Assembly (NCBI RefSeq): GCF_005848555.1
Contig: NZ_CP040518.1
Location: 2,681,501 to 2,745,500 of the forward strand
DNA from: Blautia sp. SC05B48
GTDB lineage: Bacteria; Bacillota; Clostridia; Lachnospirales; Lachnospiraceae
Direction: 5' to 3'
DNA: 64,000 nt
In this document: piece by piece, positions 27,182-36,299 of the stretch
How positions within the stretch are numbered: the first letter of the stretch is position 1
Layout of the letters: every line of letters starts with the position of its first letter
The notes under the pieces: model-generated
Database searches by the model: none
Told to the model about the DNA's origin: nothing
Seen by the model: the letters and a program-made list of their open reading frames with translations, nothing else
Translations under genes and position numbers: made by a program

Positions 27182-27210
27182 TTGCGATTTGTGTGTTGCG
27201 ATGATATTAT
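27182..27210 (+). promoter_or_regulatory. iolG-iolE promoter
   Basis: TTGCGA at 27182-27187, 17-bp spacer, TATTAT at 27205-27210; the start would be near 27217. Confidence 0.5.
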
Positions 27211-27224
27211 ATTAAGCATAAAGA

Positions 27225-27240
27225 GCGTGTTCGGACACGC
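27225..27240. promoter_or_regulatory. Palindromic operator before iolG
   Basis: GCGTGT-TCGG-ACACGC is a perfect inverted repeat right after the predicted start. Its ACACGC half matches the repeated half-sites after the iolC promoter. A LacI-family operator is likely. Confidence 0.55.
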
Positions 27241-27284
27241 AAGGAGATTACATTGGGAAAATAAATCAAAAGGAGATCAAAACT

Positions 27285-28298
27285 ATGATTAAAGTTGGTA
27301 TTATCGGAGCAGGTAGAATTGGTAGAGTTCATATTACCAGTATCACAACAAGGGTGCCGGATGCGGTGATCAAGACGGTTGCAGATCCTTTCTTAAATGA
27401 TGAGACTGCTGCATGGGCTAAGAGCATGGGTGTTGAGCACACGACTAAGGATTATAAGGAAATCATCAATGATCCTGAGATTTCCGCAGTTCTGATCTGT
27501 TCTTCTACAGATACTCATTCTCCGATTTCTGTAGAGGCTATCAAGGCTGGCAAGCATGTTTTCTGTGAGAAACCGATCGATCATGACATTGCCAAGATCA
27601 AAGAGGTTATCGATGCTCTTGAGGGCACAAATCTGAAATATCAGGTTGGTTTTAACAGAAGATTCGACCATAACTTTGAGTCTCTTCAGCAGGCTGTTGC
27701 AGCTGGTAAGGTTGGTAAACCGGAGATCATCAAGATCACTTCCCGCGATCCTGAGCCGCCTAGCATTGATTATGTTAAGGTTTCCGGTGGCATGTTCCTG
27801 GATATGACAATTCATGATTTCGATATGGTTCGTTATCTTGCAGGCTGCGATGCTACAGAGGTTTATGTTCAGAGCGCAAATCTGGTTGATCCGGCTATTG
27901 GTGAGGCTGGGGATGTTGATACAGCTGTTATCACTCTTCAGATGGAGAATGGTGCTATTGCTGTTATCGATAACTGCAGAAGAGCTTCCTATGGCTATGA
28001 TCAGAGAGCTGAGGTTTTCGGTTCTGATGGTATGGCTGCTATTTCCAATGACAGCCAGTCTTCCACAGTGATCAGCAATGCTGAGGGTGTTACAGGCGAG
28101 AAGCCGATGTTCTTCTTCCTTGAGAGATACATGGACGCTTATGGTAAAGAGGTTGCAGCATTTATTGATGCGATCGTTAATGACAAAGAAACACCTCTTA
28201 ATGTTTATGATGGTCTGAAGCCGGTATTAATGGGTCTTGCAGCTAAGAAATCCAGCGAGGAGCACAGACCGGTTAAGATTTCTGAGATTATGGAATAA
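27285..28298 (+). CDS. iolG: Inositol 2-dehydrogenase (IolG)
   Basis: A 337-residue Gfo/Idh/MocA oxidoreductase. It oxidises myo-inositol to 2-keto-myo-inositol with NAD+. The Rossmann motif GAGRIGRVH starts at residue 8, the EKP motif (CEKPIDHD) carries the catalytic Lys, and the TIHDFDMVRY segment carries the catalytic Asp/His. SD AAAGGAG precedes ATG 27285. It leads a transcript with iolE 25 bp downstream. The family also includes scyllo-inositol and chiro-inositol dehydrogenases, so isomer preference is open. Confidence 0.92.
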   Translation: MIKVGIIGAGRIGRVHITSITTRVPDAVIKTVADPFLNDETAAWAKSMGVEHTTKDYKEIINDPEISAVLICSSTDTHSPISVEAIKAGKHVFCEKPIDHDIAKIKEVIDALEGTNLKYQVGFNRRFDHNFESLQQAVAAGKVGKPEIIKITSRDPEPPSIDYVKVSGGMFLDMTIHDFDMVRYLAGCDATEVYVQSANLVDPAIGEAGDVDTAVITLQMENGAIAVIDNCRRASYGYDQRAEVFGSDGMAAISNDSQSSTVISNAEGVTGEKPMFFFLERYMDAYGKEVAAFIDAIVNDKETPLNVYDGLKPVLMGLAAKKSSEEHRPVKISEIME

Positions 28299-28323
28299 TT
28301 CAAATAAAAAGGAGAATTGACCA

Positions 28324-29223
28324 ATGTTTGATAAGAATAAAGTAAAGCTTGGTATTGCACCAATTGCATGGACAAATGATGATATGCCGGATCTTGGCAA
28401 AGAGAATACTTTTGAGCAGTGCGTCAGTGAGATGGCTCTTGCCGGTTTCACAGGCTCCGAGGTGGGTAACAAGTATCCGAAGGATCCTGAGGTTCTTAAG
28501 AAGGCTCTTGAGCTTCGTGGTGTTGAGATCTGTAACCAGTGGTTCTCAAGCTTCCTGATCACCAAACCGTTTGAGGAGGTTGAGAAGGAGTTCCGTGCAC
28601 AGCTTGCTTTCCTGAAAGCTATGGGTGCGAAAGTGATCGGCGCATCTGAGCAGAGCCACAGTGTTCAGGGCCAGATGGATACTCCGATTTTCGGACATAA
28701 ATATGAGATGAATGACGAAGAGTGGGATACCTTCTGCACAGGTATGAACAAGCTTGGTAAGATCGCAAAAGAGGAGTATGATATTGCTCTTACTTTCCAT
28801 CATCATATGGGTACTGTTGTACAGAGCCTTGCTGAGGTTGACCGTATGATGGAGAATACAGATCCTGAATATGTAAGTCTTCTTTTTGATACCGGTCACT
28901 TTACATACTGTGGAGAGGATCCTCTTGAGGTTGTAAAGAAATATGTTCACAGGATCAGACATGTTCATCTGAAGGATATCCGTCCGGAAGTTGTTGAGCA
29001 GGTTAAGAAAGAAAACATGAGCTTCCTTGCAGGCGTAAGAGCCGGTGCCTTCACGATTCCGGGAGATGGATGCATCAACTATGATCCAATCTTCAAGGTT
29101 CTCGAGGATGCAGGCTACGAGGGATATATGGTTGTTGAGGCTGAGCAGGATCCGGCTAAGGCTAATCCGCTTGAGTATGCGATCCGTGCAAGAAAATTCA
29201 TTGCTGAGAAGACAGGCTTATAA
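28324..29223 (+). CDS. iolE: Inosose dehydratase (IolE)
   Basis: A 299-residue xylose-isomerase-like TIM-barrel protein. It dehydrates 2-keto-myo-inositol to the trihydroxycyclohexanedione used by IolD. The opening KLGIAPIAWTNDDMPDLG is characteristic of IolE, and metal ligands are visible in TFHHHMGT, LLFDTGH, HVHLKD and VVEAEQD. It directly follows iolG and is followed by a terminator, giving a two-gene iolGE unit. Confidence 0.94.
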   Translation: MFDKNKVKLGIAPIAWTNDDMPDLGKENTFEQCVSEMALAGFTGSEVGNKYPKDPEVLKKALELRGVEICNQWFSSFLITKPFEEVEKEFRAQLAFLKAMGAKVIGASEQSHSVQGQMDTPIFGHKYEMNDEEWDTFCTGMNKLGKIAKEEYDIALTFHHHMGTVVQSLAEVDRMMENTDPEYVSLLFDTGHFTYCGEDPLEVVKKYVHRIRHVHLKDIRPEVVEQVKKENMSFLAGVRAGAFTIPGDGCINYDPIFKVLEDAGYEGYMVVEAEQDPAKANPLEYAIRARKFIAEKTGL

Positions 29224-29260
29224 TTACGACAGGGAAATAGGTGCATGCTGATGTACAGTT

Positions 29261-29283
29261 AAGCGGAATAAAGATGTCCGCTT
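29261..29283. repeat. AAGCGGA/TCCGCTT small stem-loop
   Basis: AAGCGGA (29261-29267) and TCCGCTT (29277-29283) with a 9-nt loop. It resembles the stem-loop at 39954-39976, including the shared GATGTCCGCTTT-like right side. Confidence 0.4.
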
Positions 29284-29290
29284 TGCATAG

Positions 29291-29332
29291 AAAAAGCGGT
29301 ATCAGCCAGTAGTGCTTTGACACCGCTTTTTT
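29291..29332 (+). terminator. Terminator of iolG-iolE
   Basis: AAAAAGCGGTATCA pairs with TTGACACCGCTTTTTT, one mismatch, T6 tail. Confidence 0.8.
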
Positions 29333-29380
29333 CTGTAAGATGCAAACAGTGTACGATAAACAGGACAGGAGGGCCAAATC

Positions 29381-30226
29381 ATGGCACTTGTGAAAATGAA
29401 AGATCTGCTGAGACGTGCCGAAGAGAAAAATATTGGCTGCGGTGCTTTCAGTGTTGGTAATATGGAAATGGTAAGAGGTGCGATCCGCGCAGCAGAAGAA
29501 CTGGATACTCCGATCATCCTTCAGATCGCGGAGGTGCGTTTGAAAAATTCTCCGCTTCACCTGATGGGACCGATGATGGTACAGGCTGCAAAGGAGGCTA
29601 AGGTGGATGTGGCTGTCCATCTGGATCATGGTCTTACTTTTGAGTCGGTTGACAAGGCTCTGGAGCTTGGCTTTACATCGGTTATGCTGGATGCTTCTAC
29701 GCTTCCTTTTGAAGAAAACATCGCCAGAGTAAAGGCCGTTGTGGAGAAAGCACGTAAATACGGCGCTACAGTTGAGGCTGAGCTGGGACTTGTGGGCGGA
29801 AGTGAGGATGGAAGTTGTGACCACGGTATCCGCTGCACAGATCCGGATGATGCGGTCGTTTACGCAAGAGAGACAGGTATTGATGCGCTTGCAGTTGCCA
29901 TCGGGAATGCCCATGGTAATTATCCGGTAGCGCCGACGCTTGCTTTTGATGTATTGGAGAAGATCCATGAGAAAGTGGATATTCCGCTGGTTCTTCATGG
30001 CGGCAGTGGCATCACCGATAAAGATTTCCAGAAGGCGATCTCTCTTGGCATCCGTAAGGTGAATATTGCCACAGCAAGCTTTAACAGCCTGACAGCTCAT
30101 GTGGAGAAATATATGGAATCAACAGACAAGCATAATTTCTTTGACCTCAATGAGGCTATGGCCCAGGGTACTTACGAGAATGTGAAGAAACATATTCTTG
30201 TATTTAATGAGCCATATCAGGAGTAG
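29381..30226 (+). CDS. iolJ: Class II aldolase, probable 5-dehydro-2-deoxyphosphogluconate aldolase (IolJ)
   Basis: A 281-residue class II fructose-bisphosphate-aldolase-family enzyme. Zn ligands are visible in HLDHG, NAHGNY and LVLHGGSGI, and EAELGLVGGSED is the family's Glu region. In iol clusters this family member (IolJ) splits 2-deoxy-5-keto-gluconate-6-phosphate into DHAP and malonate semialdehyde. The call over fructose-bisphosphate, tagatose-bisphosphate or ketose aldolase rests on location right after iolG-iolE and on the absence of another aldolase in the island. It has its own terminator on each side, so its transcription is separate from iolGE. Confidence 0.78.
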   Translation: MALVKMKDLLRRAEEKNIGCGAFSVGNMEMVRGAIRAAEELDTPIILQIAEVRLKNSPLHLMGPMMVQAAKEAKVDVAVHLDHGLTFESVDKALELGFTSVMLDASTLPFEENIARVKAVVEKARKYGATVEAELGLVGGSEDGSCDHGIRCTDPDDAVVYARETGIDALAVAIGNAHGNYPVAPTLAFDVLEKIHEKVDIPLVLHGGSGITDKDFQKAISLGIRKVNIATASFNSLTAHVEKYMESTDKHNFFDLNEAMAQGTYENVKKHILVFNEPYQE

Positions 30227-30263
30227 GCCAAGGATTTTCTTGTAAAAAAAGAAAAGGTCTGAT

Positions 30264-30302
30264 AAGATGTTCTCAGTGAAAATAACTGGGAACATCTTTT
30301 TT
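30264..30302 (+). terminator. Terminator of the aldolase gene
   Basis: AAGATGTTCTCAGT pairs with ACTGGGAACATCTTTTTT. Confidence 0.9.
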
Positions 30303-30328
30303 GTGCCCATAAAAGAGGAGAGATAAAA

Positions 30329-31501
30329 ATGGAACAGAAAGAGACTGTCTGTTCAGTTGCGAAGAAATGCGGCGGTTGCCGTTATCAGGGTGTATCCTAC
30401 CAGGAGCAGCTTCGCAGGAAACAGAGAATTACAGAAGGCCTTCTGAAAAAATTCGGAAAAGTAGAGCCGATCATTGGAATGGAAGATCCCTATTATTACA
30501 GAAACAAAGTTCATGCAGCTTTTGGCCGTGACCGGAAGGGAAACGTAATTTCCGGGATTTATGAGGAGAAGAGTCATAGGATCGTTTCCGTAGATGACTG
30601 TATGATCGAAGATAAAAAAAGTCAGGAAATCATCCGTACCATACGTGGTATGCTGAAATCCTTTAAGATCAAGACCTATGATGAGGATACAGGATATGGA
30701 CTTCTCCGCCATGTGCTTGTGCGGAGAGGCTTTTCCACAGGAGAGATCATGGTGGTATTAGTTACGGTTTCTCCAATATTTCCATCTAAGAATAACTTTG
30801 TAAAAGCTCTCCGTAAAGAGCATCCGGAGATCACTACGGTGGTTCTCAATGTCAATGACAGACAGACAAGCATGGTACTTGGAGACCGCAATATCGTACT
30901 TTACGGACCGGGATTCATCAAAGATCGACTTATGGGACTGACCTTCCGTATTTCTCCATCTTCTTTTTATCAGGTAAATCCTGTGCAGACAGAAGTACTT
31001 TACGGAAAGGCTATGGAGTTTGCGGCAATGACAGGAAAAGAGAGGGTGATCGATGCTTACTGTGGCACAGGTACTATCGGGATCATCGCTTCCGGGAATG
31101 CCAGGGATGTCATTGGTGTAGAACTGAACCGTGATGCTATCCGTGATGCCAGAATGAATGCCAGGGAAAACAAGATCCGTAATGTTCGTTTTGTTCCGGG
31201 AGATGCAGGATGGTTTATGGAAGGAATGGCAGCAGAGGGAGAGAAGGTGGAGGTTGTTCTCATGGATCCGCCACGTTCCGGAAGTGACCGTAAATTCCTT
31301 CACTCCCTTTTGACTCTTTCACCGGAAAAAATTGTTTATGTATCCTGCAACCCGGAAACCCTGGCAAGAGATCTTGCCTGCCTTACTAAGAGAGATTACC
31401 TGGTAAAGAAGATGCAGCCGGTTGATATGTTCCCGCTCACCGATTCAGTGGAGGTTGTTTGCCTTCTGGAGAATCGTAGGACCAGACCGGGAAGAGCTTA
31501 G
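30329..31501 (+). CDS. rlmD: 23S rRNA (uracil-5-)-methyltransferase, RumA/RlmD family
   Basis: A 390-residue SAM-dependent RNA m5U methyltransferase. An N-terminal cysteine cluster (CSVAKKCGGC, plus a later Cys in DDCMIE) likely binds a 4Fe-4S cluster; the SAM domain shows DAYCGTGTIG and LMDPPRSG, and the catalytic Cys/Glu pair lies in VSCNPETLARD and DSVEVVCLL. The N-terminal TRAM domain of longer family members is missing. The target (U1939-type or U747-type) cannot be decided. Its stop overlaps the convergent eutJ stop by four bases. Confidence 0.88.
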   Translation: MEQKETVCSVAKKCGGCRYQGVSYQEQLRRKQRITEGLLKKFGKVEPIIGMEDPYYYRNKVHAAFGRDRKGNVISGIYEEKSHRIVSVDDCMIEDKKSQEIIRTIRGMLKSFKIKTYDEDTGYGLLRHVLVRRGFSTGEIMVVLVTVSPIFPSKNNFVKALRKEHPEITTVVLNVNDRQTSMVLGDRNIVLYGPGFIKDRLMGLTFRISPSSFYQVNPVQTEVLYGKAMEFAAMTGKERVIDAYCGTGTIGIIASGNARDVIGVELNRDAIRDARMNARENKIRNVRFVPGDAGWFMEGMAAEGEKVEVVLMDPPRSGSDRKFLHSLLTLSPEKIVYVSCNPETLARDLACLTKRDYLVKKMQPVDMFPLTDSVEVVCLLENRRTRPGRA

Positions 31502-32322
31502 ATTTTTGGCAGCTCACAGTGATATGCGATGCCAAGGGGCGTAACAAGAAGCGGATGGACCGGACGGTATACCGGAAGCTTCAGCCTCTTTTCAAAAACG
31601 GTAGTAAATTCCTTAAACATGGAAGAACCGCCAACTACATAAACAGCCGGAACCTGATAGCCCTTTAGAAATTTCTCGGTGATCACAGCCATTTTTTCTA
31701 CAGTGGCCTTGATCACAGGGAAAATTTCGTCTTCTTTTTCCGGAGTAGTTTTCAATACTTCGGCTTCCTCATAAGGGATCTTATAGTGACCGGCGACTGT
31801 CATGGTCATATGGCTGCCGCCAGTAGCCTCATCATCGGTGTAGATAACTTTTCCGTCTTTCAGGATGCTGATACCGGTTGTGCCGCCACCCACATCCACA
31901 ACAGCACCGTCTGTGATCTTAAGGACAGCAGCTGCGGCAGTAGGCTCGTCCACGATATTTGTAACCTCGAAACCGGCACCCTCCAGAACATAGCCGATGC
32001 TTTTGACACTGCCTTCAGAAACTCCCGGAGGGATGGCAGCAGCACCGTAAGTAAGTTCTGTGCCAAGCCTTTCCTCCAGCTCATTTTTAAGCTTTGTCAC
32101 AAGCTGGACAGATTCATAGTAATTGACGATCACTCCATCCTGAATCGCATGGGATGGTGCGGAAATTCCGGCTATGGGACGGTTATTCCGGTCGACAACG
32201 GCAAGAACGGTATTGGCAGTACCAAGGTCTATGCCTGTCTTCAGACGACCGCGGAATTTTTTACATTCACCTGTTTCTACAAGTTCTGCAAAATTGGACA
32301 AAGTTCTGTTTTTTAATTCCAT
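31498..32322 (-). CDS. eutJ: Ethanolamine utilization protein EutJ-like (Hsp70/actin fold)
   Basis: A 274-residue actin-fold ATPase. KTGIDLGTANTVLAVVD is the phosphate-1 motif, VVDVGGGTTGISIL the phosphate-2 motif and YVVGGSSMF the adenosine motif. It matches EutJ, a presumed chaperone in ethanolamine microcompartment operons. Here it is an orphan: no EutBC, shell protein or pduL-like gene lies near. The neighbour upstream on the same strand is glgX, with a stem-loop at 32346-32371 between. It may serve a microcompartment encoded elsewhere, or a different role. Confidence 0.8.
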   Translation of the reverse strand: MELKNRTLSNFAELVETGECKKFRGRLKTGIDLGTANTVLAVVDRNNRPIAGISAPSHAIQDGVIVNYYESVQLVTKLKNELEERLGTELTYGAAAIPPGVSEGSVKSIGYVLEGAGFEVTNIVDEPTAAAAVLKITDGAVVDVGGGTTGISILKDGKVIYTDDEATGGSHMTMTVAGHYKIPYEEAEVLKTTPEKEDEIFPVIKATVEKMAVITEKFLKGYQVPAVYVVGGSSMFKEFTTVFEKRLKLPVYRPVHPLLVTPLGIAYHCELPKI

Positions 32323-32345
32323 TCAAAATACTCCATTTCTTTCAG

Positions 32346-32371
32346 ACAGGGACAAAAAGAATTTTGCCCCT
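32346..32371 (-). other. Stem-loop between glgX and eutJ
   Basis: CAGGGACAAAA and TTTTGCCCCTG form an 11-bp stem with a 4-nt loop AGAA. No T run follows on either strand; processing or partial termination is possible. Confidence 0.4.
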
Positions 32372-32381
32372 GATATAAATT

Positions 32382-34514
32382 CTAATAATTGCGGCCGGTA
32401 AAGATGGCAACGGATCTGGGCCGCATGCAGAAATCGTGTTCAATGCGTGGCTCCTGGCCTTTTTCGTAGAAATAACGGCCATTTCCGTCACCGAACGTGT
32501 TGACACAGAGATACCATGCACCGGGACGGGCAAGCTCCGGAAGTGTGACCGTTACGTCCTCCCAGTATGCGTTGATCACAATGTAGATCAGGTCATCAGT
32601 GCCTTTGCTCTTATCATAGCCTGCAAAGCTTACAGCGAAGGTGTGGGCATCTCTTGGAATGGTCACATCCCTTGCGTCAATGTTATGAGTGTGGATATTT
32701 TCCATACCGCATACTGCGTTGGGAAGCTTCCGGGAGATAACAGGGTGGTCTTTACGGAACCGGATCATAAATTTGAAAAATTCAAAAAGATCGTGATTTT
32801 TCTCCAGAAGCTTCCAGTTGATCCATGAGGTTTCGTTATCCTGACAGTAGGTATTGTTATTTCCGTGTTTTGTGTTTCCGAATTCATCACCTGCAAGGAA
32901 CATCGGGGTTCCGCGGCTGGACATCAGTACAGCACAGGCATTTCGTATCATGCGGAAGCGGAGGGAGAGCACTTCGGGGTTGGTGGAATCGCCCTCTTCT
33001 CCACAGTTCCAGCTGCGGTTATCGTTGGAACCGTCGGTGTTATTCCAGCCGTTTGCTTCGTTGTGTTTTTCATTGTAGGAATAAAGATCATACATGGTGA
33101 AGCCATCGTGGCAGGTAAGGAAATTGACACAGGAATTGTATCCTGCATAATTGTCATTATGATCAGAATAAAAGCCTCCGTACAGATCACCGGAACCGGA
33201 AATACTCCATGCAGCGTCCCAGGCATTCCAGAAATCTCCCTTCAGGAAGGAACGGAGGCAGTCACGGTAACGGCCATTCCATTCAGCCCATCTGCGGCTG
33301 GCAGGGAAAGAACCAACCTGATACAGCCCGCCGGCATCCCAGGCTTCTGCGATCAGTTTGACATTTCTAAGGACCGGATCGTAAGCGAGAAGCTCCAGAA
33401 GGGGCGGATTGTTAAGTGGAGAACCGTCCTCATGGCGTCCGAGAATGCTGGCAAGATCGAAGCGGAAGCCGTCCACACGGTAGTTGATGGTCCAGTAACG
33501 TAAGCATTCAAGGATCATCTGACGTACAATGGGATGGTTACAGTTCAGAGTATTTCCACATCCGCTGAAATTGTAGTAATTTCCCTCTGGAGTCAGCATA
33601 TAATAAACCTTATTGTCAAAGCCCTTAAAGCAGAAGGTTTTTCCCAGCTCGTTTCCTTCGGCGGTATGATTGAATACAACATCAAGAATTACTTCGATGC
33701 CATTTTCGTGGAGCTCACGGATCAGCTCTTTCAGCTCAGTTCCCTCACAGTTATGCTCCGGCTTGGAAGCGTAGCTGGTGTTTGGAGAAAAGAAGTTGAC
33801 AGAATTGTATCCCCAGTATTCCAGAAGCCGTTTGCCATTTACAGTACGGGCATTCATATTCTCGTCGAACTCGAAGATCGGCATCAGCTCTACGGCGTTG
33901 ATCCCCAGTTCCTTGAGATAAGGGATCTTTTCACGAAGACCGGCAAAGGTTCCCGGGTGCATAACACCGGAAGAAGAATCCTGTGTAAAGCCGCGGACGT
34001 GAAGCTCATAGATGATCAGGTCACTGATCTTACGGGTGGACTGCGGCATGTCTTCCCAGTCAAAGGAATCACGTACCACACGGGCATGATAGCTTCCGAT
34101 CTTTTGCTGGCCCCATTCACGCTGACCGGCAACGGCTTTGGCATAAGGATCAAGAAGAACCTTTGTCTTATCGAAGATGTGACCCTTTTCCGGTTCGTAA
34201 GGACCGTCAATGCGGTAGCCGTACTCCAGATCTTCGATGTCCAGTCCCATGACGATCATGGAGTAGACATCACCGATACGACAGGCATTGGGAAAAGGAA
34301 GGACTGCGAAGGGTTCCTCTTCTCCGTAGTGGAAAAGAAGAAGCTCGCAGGATGTACCGTGGCGGGTATGTGCGGTAAAGTTGACTCCGTTGGAAAGAGG
34401 AGTAGCGCCATTTAATTCAAAAAACCCGGGACGTACAGGAAATCCCGCAATAATATCTGTGGGCCGGGATGTCAGTGTATTCTCAGAGAGCATAGTCTGA
34501 TTCTGTGTTTTCAT
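32382..34514 (-). CDS. glgX: Glycogen debranching enzyme / isoamylase-type (GlgX, GH13)
   Basis: A 710-residue enzyme with an N-terminal CBM48 (GVNFTAHTRHGTSCELLLF) and a GH13 subfamily-11-like catalytic barrel. Catalytic residues are seen in GFRFDLASI (nucleophile), LIAEAWDAGG (acid) and LTCHDGFTMYD. It hydrolyses alpha-1,6 branches of glycogen or other alpha-glucans in the cytoplasm (no signal peptide). Start 34514 has an AAGGAGGAT site just upstream; an in-frame ATG at 34553 lies before it. No glycogen synthesis genes are near. Confidence 0.93.
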   Translation of the reverse strand: MKTQNQTMLSENTLTSRPTDIIAGFPVRPGFFELNGATPLSNGVNFTAHTRHGTSCELLLFHYGEEEPFAVLPFPNACRIGDVYSMIVMGLDIEDLEYGYRIDGPYEPEKGHIFDKTKVLLDPYAKAVAGQREWGQQKIGSYHARVVRDSFDWEDMPQSTRKISDLIIYELHVRGFTQDSSSGVMHPGTFAGLREKIPYLKELGINAVELMPIFEFDENMNARTVNGKRLLEYWGYNSVNFFSPNTSYASKPEHNCEGTELKELIRELHENGIEVILDVVFNHTAEGNELGKTFCFKGFDNKVYYMLTPEGNYYNFSGCGNTLNCNHPIVRQMILECLRYWTINYRVDGFRFDLASILGRHEDGSPLNNPPLLELLAYDPVLRNVKLIAEAWDAGGLYQVGSFPASRRWAEWNGRYRDCLRSFLKGDFWNAWDAAWSISGSGDLYGGFYSDHNDNYAGYNSCVNFLTCHDGFTMYDLYSYNEKHNEANGWNNTDGSNDNRSWNCGEEGDSTNPEVLSLRFRMIRNACAVLMSSRGTPMFLAGDEFGNTKHGNNNTYCQDNETSWINWKLLEKNHDLFEFFKFMIRFRKDHPVISRKLPNAVCGMENIHTHNIDARDVTIPRDAHTFAVSFAGYDKSKGTDDLIYIVINAYWEDVTVTLPELARPGAWYLCVNTFGDGNGRYFYEKGQEPRIEHDFCMRPRSVAIFTGRNY

Positions 34515-34728
34515 TTCCGGTATCCTCCTTGGTGAAAATTTTTTTACAAACAAAAATATTATAACTGATTTTCAGAAAAAAGTACAGGCTGGGTTGTTGA
34601 GAACAAAGTGAACAGCAGCATTCCAATAACGCGGGAACCTTCGGGAAAATCTTCTTGAGGTTTTTGACGGGAAGGCTTACAATATGAACCAGAAACTTTG
34701 AAAATGTAAGGAAAGGAATAATAGCAGT

Positions 34729-35910
34729 ATGAATGAAGAAACACTGGAGATTTCTTTTGACCAGATAGAGAAAGAACGGGGGAAATATCTTCTGATAGAT
34801 ACCCGTGATAAAGTAACTGTAGAATATGGAATGATCCCGGGAGCAATCTCTGTTCCGGAACAGGAACTGGAAGAGCGGGCAGAAGAACTGAAGGGGGATA
34901 AGATACCGGTCCTTTACTGTACAAGAGGGCTTTTCAGCCAGGAGGGTGCAGAGATGCTCCGGGAAAAAGGAATTCCCGCACTGAGCCTGAAAGGTGGATA
35001 TACAGGATGGCTTTTTCAGCAGATGCAGAAAGAATCCGGTAAAGAGAACAGTGAAGAAGAGGAAAATGATGCAATGGAACAGCGGCGGAAGGATATCGAG
35101 CTGAGTATCCGCAAAAAGTTCCATAAGCAGCTGTTTTCCAGATTTGCCAGGGGAATCAACGATTATGAGCTGGTGAAGCCGGGAGATAAGATAGCAGTCT
35201 GTATTTCCGGTGGTAAGGACTCTATGTTGATGGCCAAACTGTTCCAGGAACTGAAGCGTCATAACAAGTTTCCCTTTGAACTGGTGTTTCTTGTGATGGA
35301 TCCGGGATATAATGAGGCAAACCGTGCGGTGATCGAGCACAATGCCAGGCTTCTCGGGATTCCGATCACAGTGTTTGAGACTGAGATCTTCGATGCGGTT
35401 TATAATATAGAAAAATCCCCATGCTATCTCTGTGCCCGTATGAGAAGGGGCTATCTTTACAGCAAGGCAAAGGAGCTTGGCTGCAACAAGATCGCTCTTG
35501 GACATCACTATGATGATGTGATCGAGACGATCCTGATGGGAATGCTTTACGGAGCGCAGGTACAGACTATGATGCCGAAGCTCCATAGTACAAATTTTGA
35601 GGGAATGCAGCTGATCCGTCCTATGTATCTGATCCGGGAGGCAGATATCAAACACTGGAGAGATTATAATGACCTTCATTTTATCCAGTGTGCATGTAAA
35701 TTTACCGATACCTGTACTACCTGCCGTACAGATGGTACCAGTGTTTCCAAGAGAATGGAGATCAAGAATCTGATCGCAGAACTTAAGAAGGTAAATCCAC
35801 ATGTAGAAAGTAATATTTTCCGAAGTGTGGAAAATGTTAATCTTCATACAGTTATCGCATACAAAAAAGATGGAGTGAAACATTCTTTTCTGGAAGGGTA
35901 TGAGGACTGA
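34729..35910 (+). CDS. Rhodanese - TtcA-like tRNA sulfurtransferase fusion
   Basis: A 393-residue fusion. Residues about 5-105 form a rhodanese domain with LLIDTRDKVTVEYG and active Cys in LYCTRGLFSQEG; a Glu-rich linker follows; residues about 125-390 form a TtcA-type PP-loop ATPase with SGGKDSM, CYLCARMRRGYLY (CxxC), ALGHHYDDVIETILM and CACKF. TtcA proteins 2-thiolate C32 of tRNA using a 4Fe-4S cluster. The fused rhodanese probably delivers persulfide sulfur. The exact target is not proved. It is transcribed divergently from glgX. Confidence 0.85.
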   Translation: MNEETLEISFDQIEKERGKYLLIDTRDKVTVEYGMIPGAISVPEQELEERAEELKGDKIPVLYCTRGLFSQEGAEMLREKGIPALSLKGGYTGWLFQQMQKESGKENSEEEENDAMEQRRKDIELSIRKKFHKQLFSRFARGINDYELVKPGDKIAVCISGGKDSMLMAKLFQELKRHNKFPFELVFLVMDPGYNEANRAVIEHNARLLGIPITVFETEIFDAVYNIEKSPCYLCARMRRGYLYSKAKELGCNKIALGHHYDDVIETILMGMLYGAQVQTMMPKLHSTNFEGMQLIRPMYLIREADIKHWRDYNDLHFIQCACKFTDTCTTCRTDGTSVSKRMEIKNLIAELKKVNPHVESNIFRSVENVNLHTVIAYKKDGVKHSFLEGYED

Positions 35911-35921
35911 CAGATATAAAT

Positions 35922-35955
35922 AAAAGCTGCTCAGGCGTTAGCCCGGGCAGCTTTT
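35922..35955. terminator. Bidirectional terminator between convergent genes
   Basis: AAAAGCTGC (35922-35930) pairs with GCAGCTTTT (35947-35955), inner GGC/GCC with GTTA loop. It overlaps the last codons of the minus-strand hypothetical gene. Confidence 0.75.
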
Positions 35956-36299
35956 ACTTTTTCCCGCTGTTTGGTAAGATCATAATATTCATCAGAGATG
36001 ATCCCGCGACTGGAAAGTGCTTCGTAGGTTTTCTGCTGTGCGGGGGTCATCTTCATTCCGATTGTGGAATTGACATCGGTCAGTACGCAGCTTGTTTTTT
36101 CTACCAGCCAGAAAAGTGCGGAATCATCATCGGGGATCATTTTCCAGATTTCGTTTTCTGTATATGGAAGAAGGGACATGAGAGTTTTTAAGTGTCCATC
36201 CTGGATCAGACGGTAATCCCCGTCCGGCATGATGATGCCATCGCCATAGAGTTCTTTTTTCTGTTCCATTTTCTGCAGAAGTTTTTCTGTGAGTTTCAT
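35931..36299 (-). CDS. Hypothetical protein, 122 residues
   Basis: A small soluble charged protein starting MKLTEKLLQKMEQKKELYGDG, with an alpha-helical look and no membrane segment or recognisable motif. Start 36299 has AAGGAG seven bases upstream; the frame is open to 36410 but without a site there. It contains a segment NSTIGMKMTPAQQKTYEAL that suggests a small helical domain. No function can be offered; it is monocistronic and convergent with the TtcA fusion gene. Confidence 0.6.
   Translation of the reverse strand: MKLTEKLLQKMEQKKELYGDGIIMPDGDYRLIQDGHLKTLMSLLPYTENEIWKMIPDDDSALFWLVEKTSCVLTDVNSTIGMKMTPAQQKTYEALSSRGIISDEYYDLTKQREKVKAARANA

Noticed and set aside
32865-34415. Long plus-strand open frames opposite glgX
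   Set aside because: They are shadows of the minus-strand glgX frame, which has clear catalytic motifs and a ribosome binding site.
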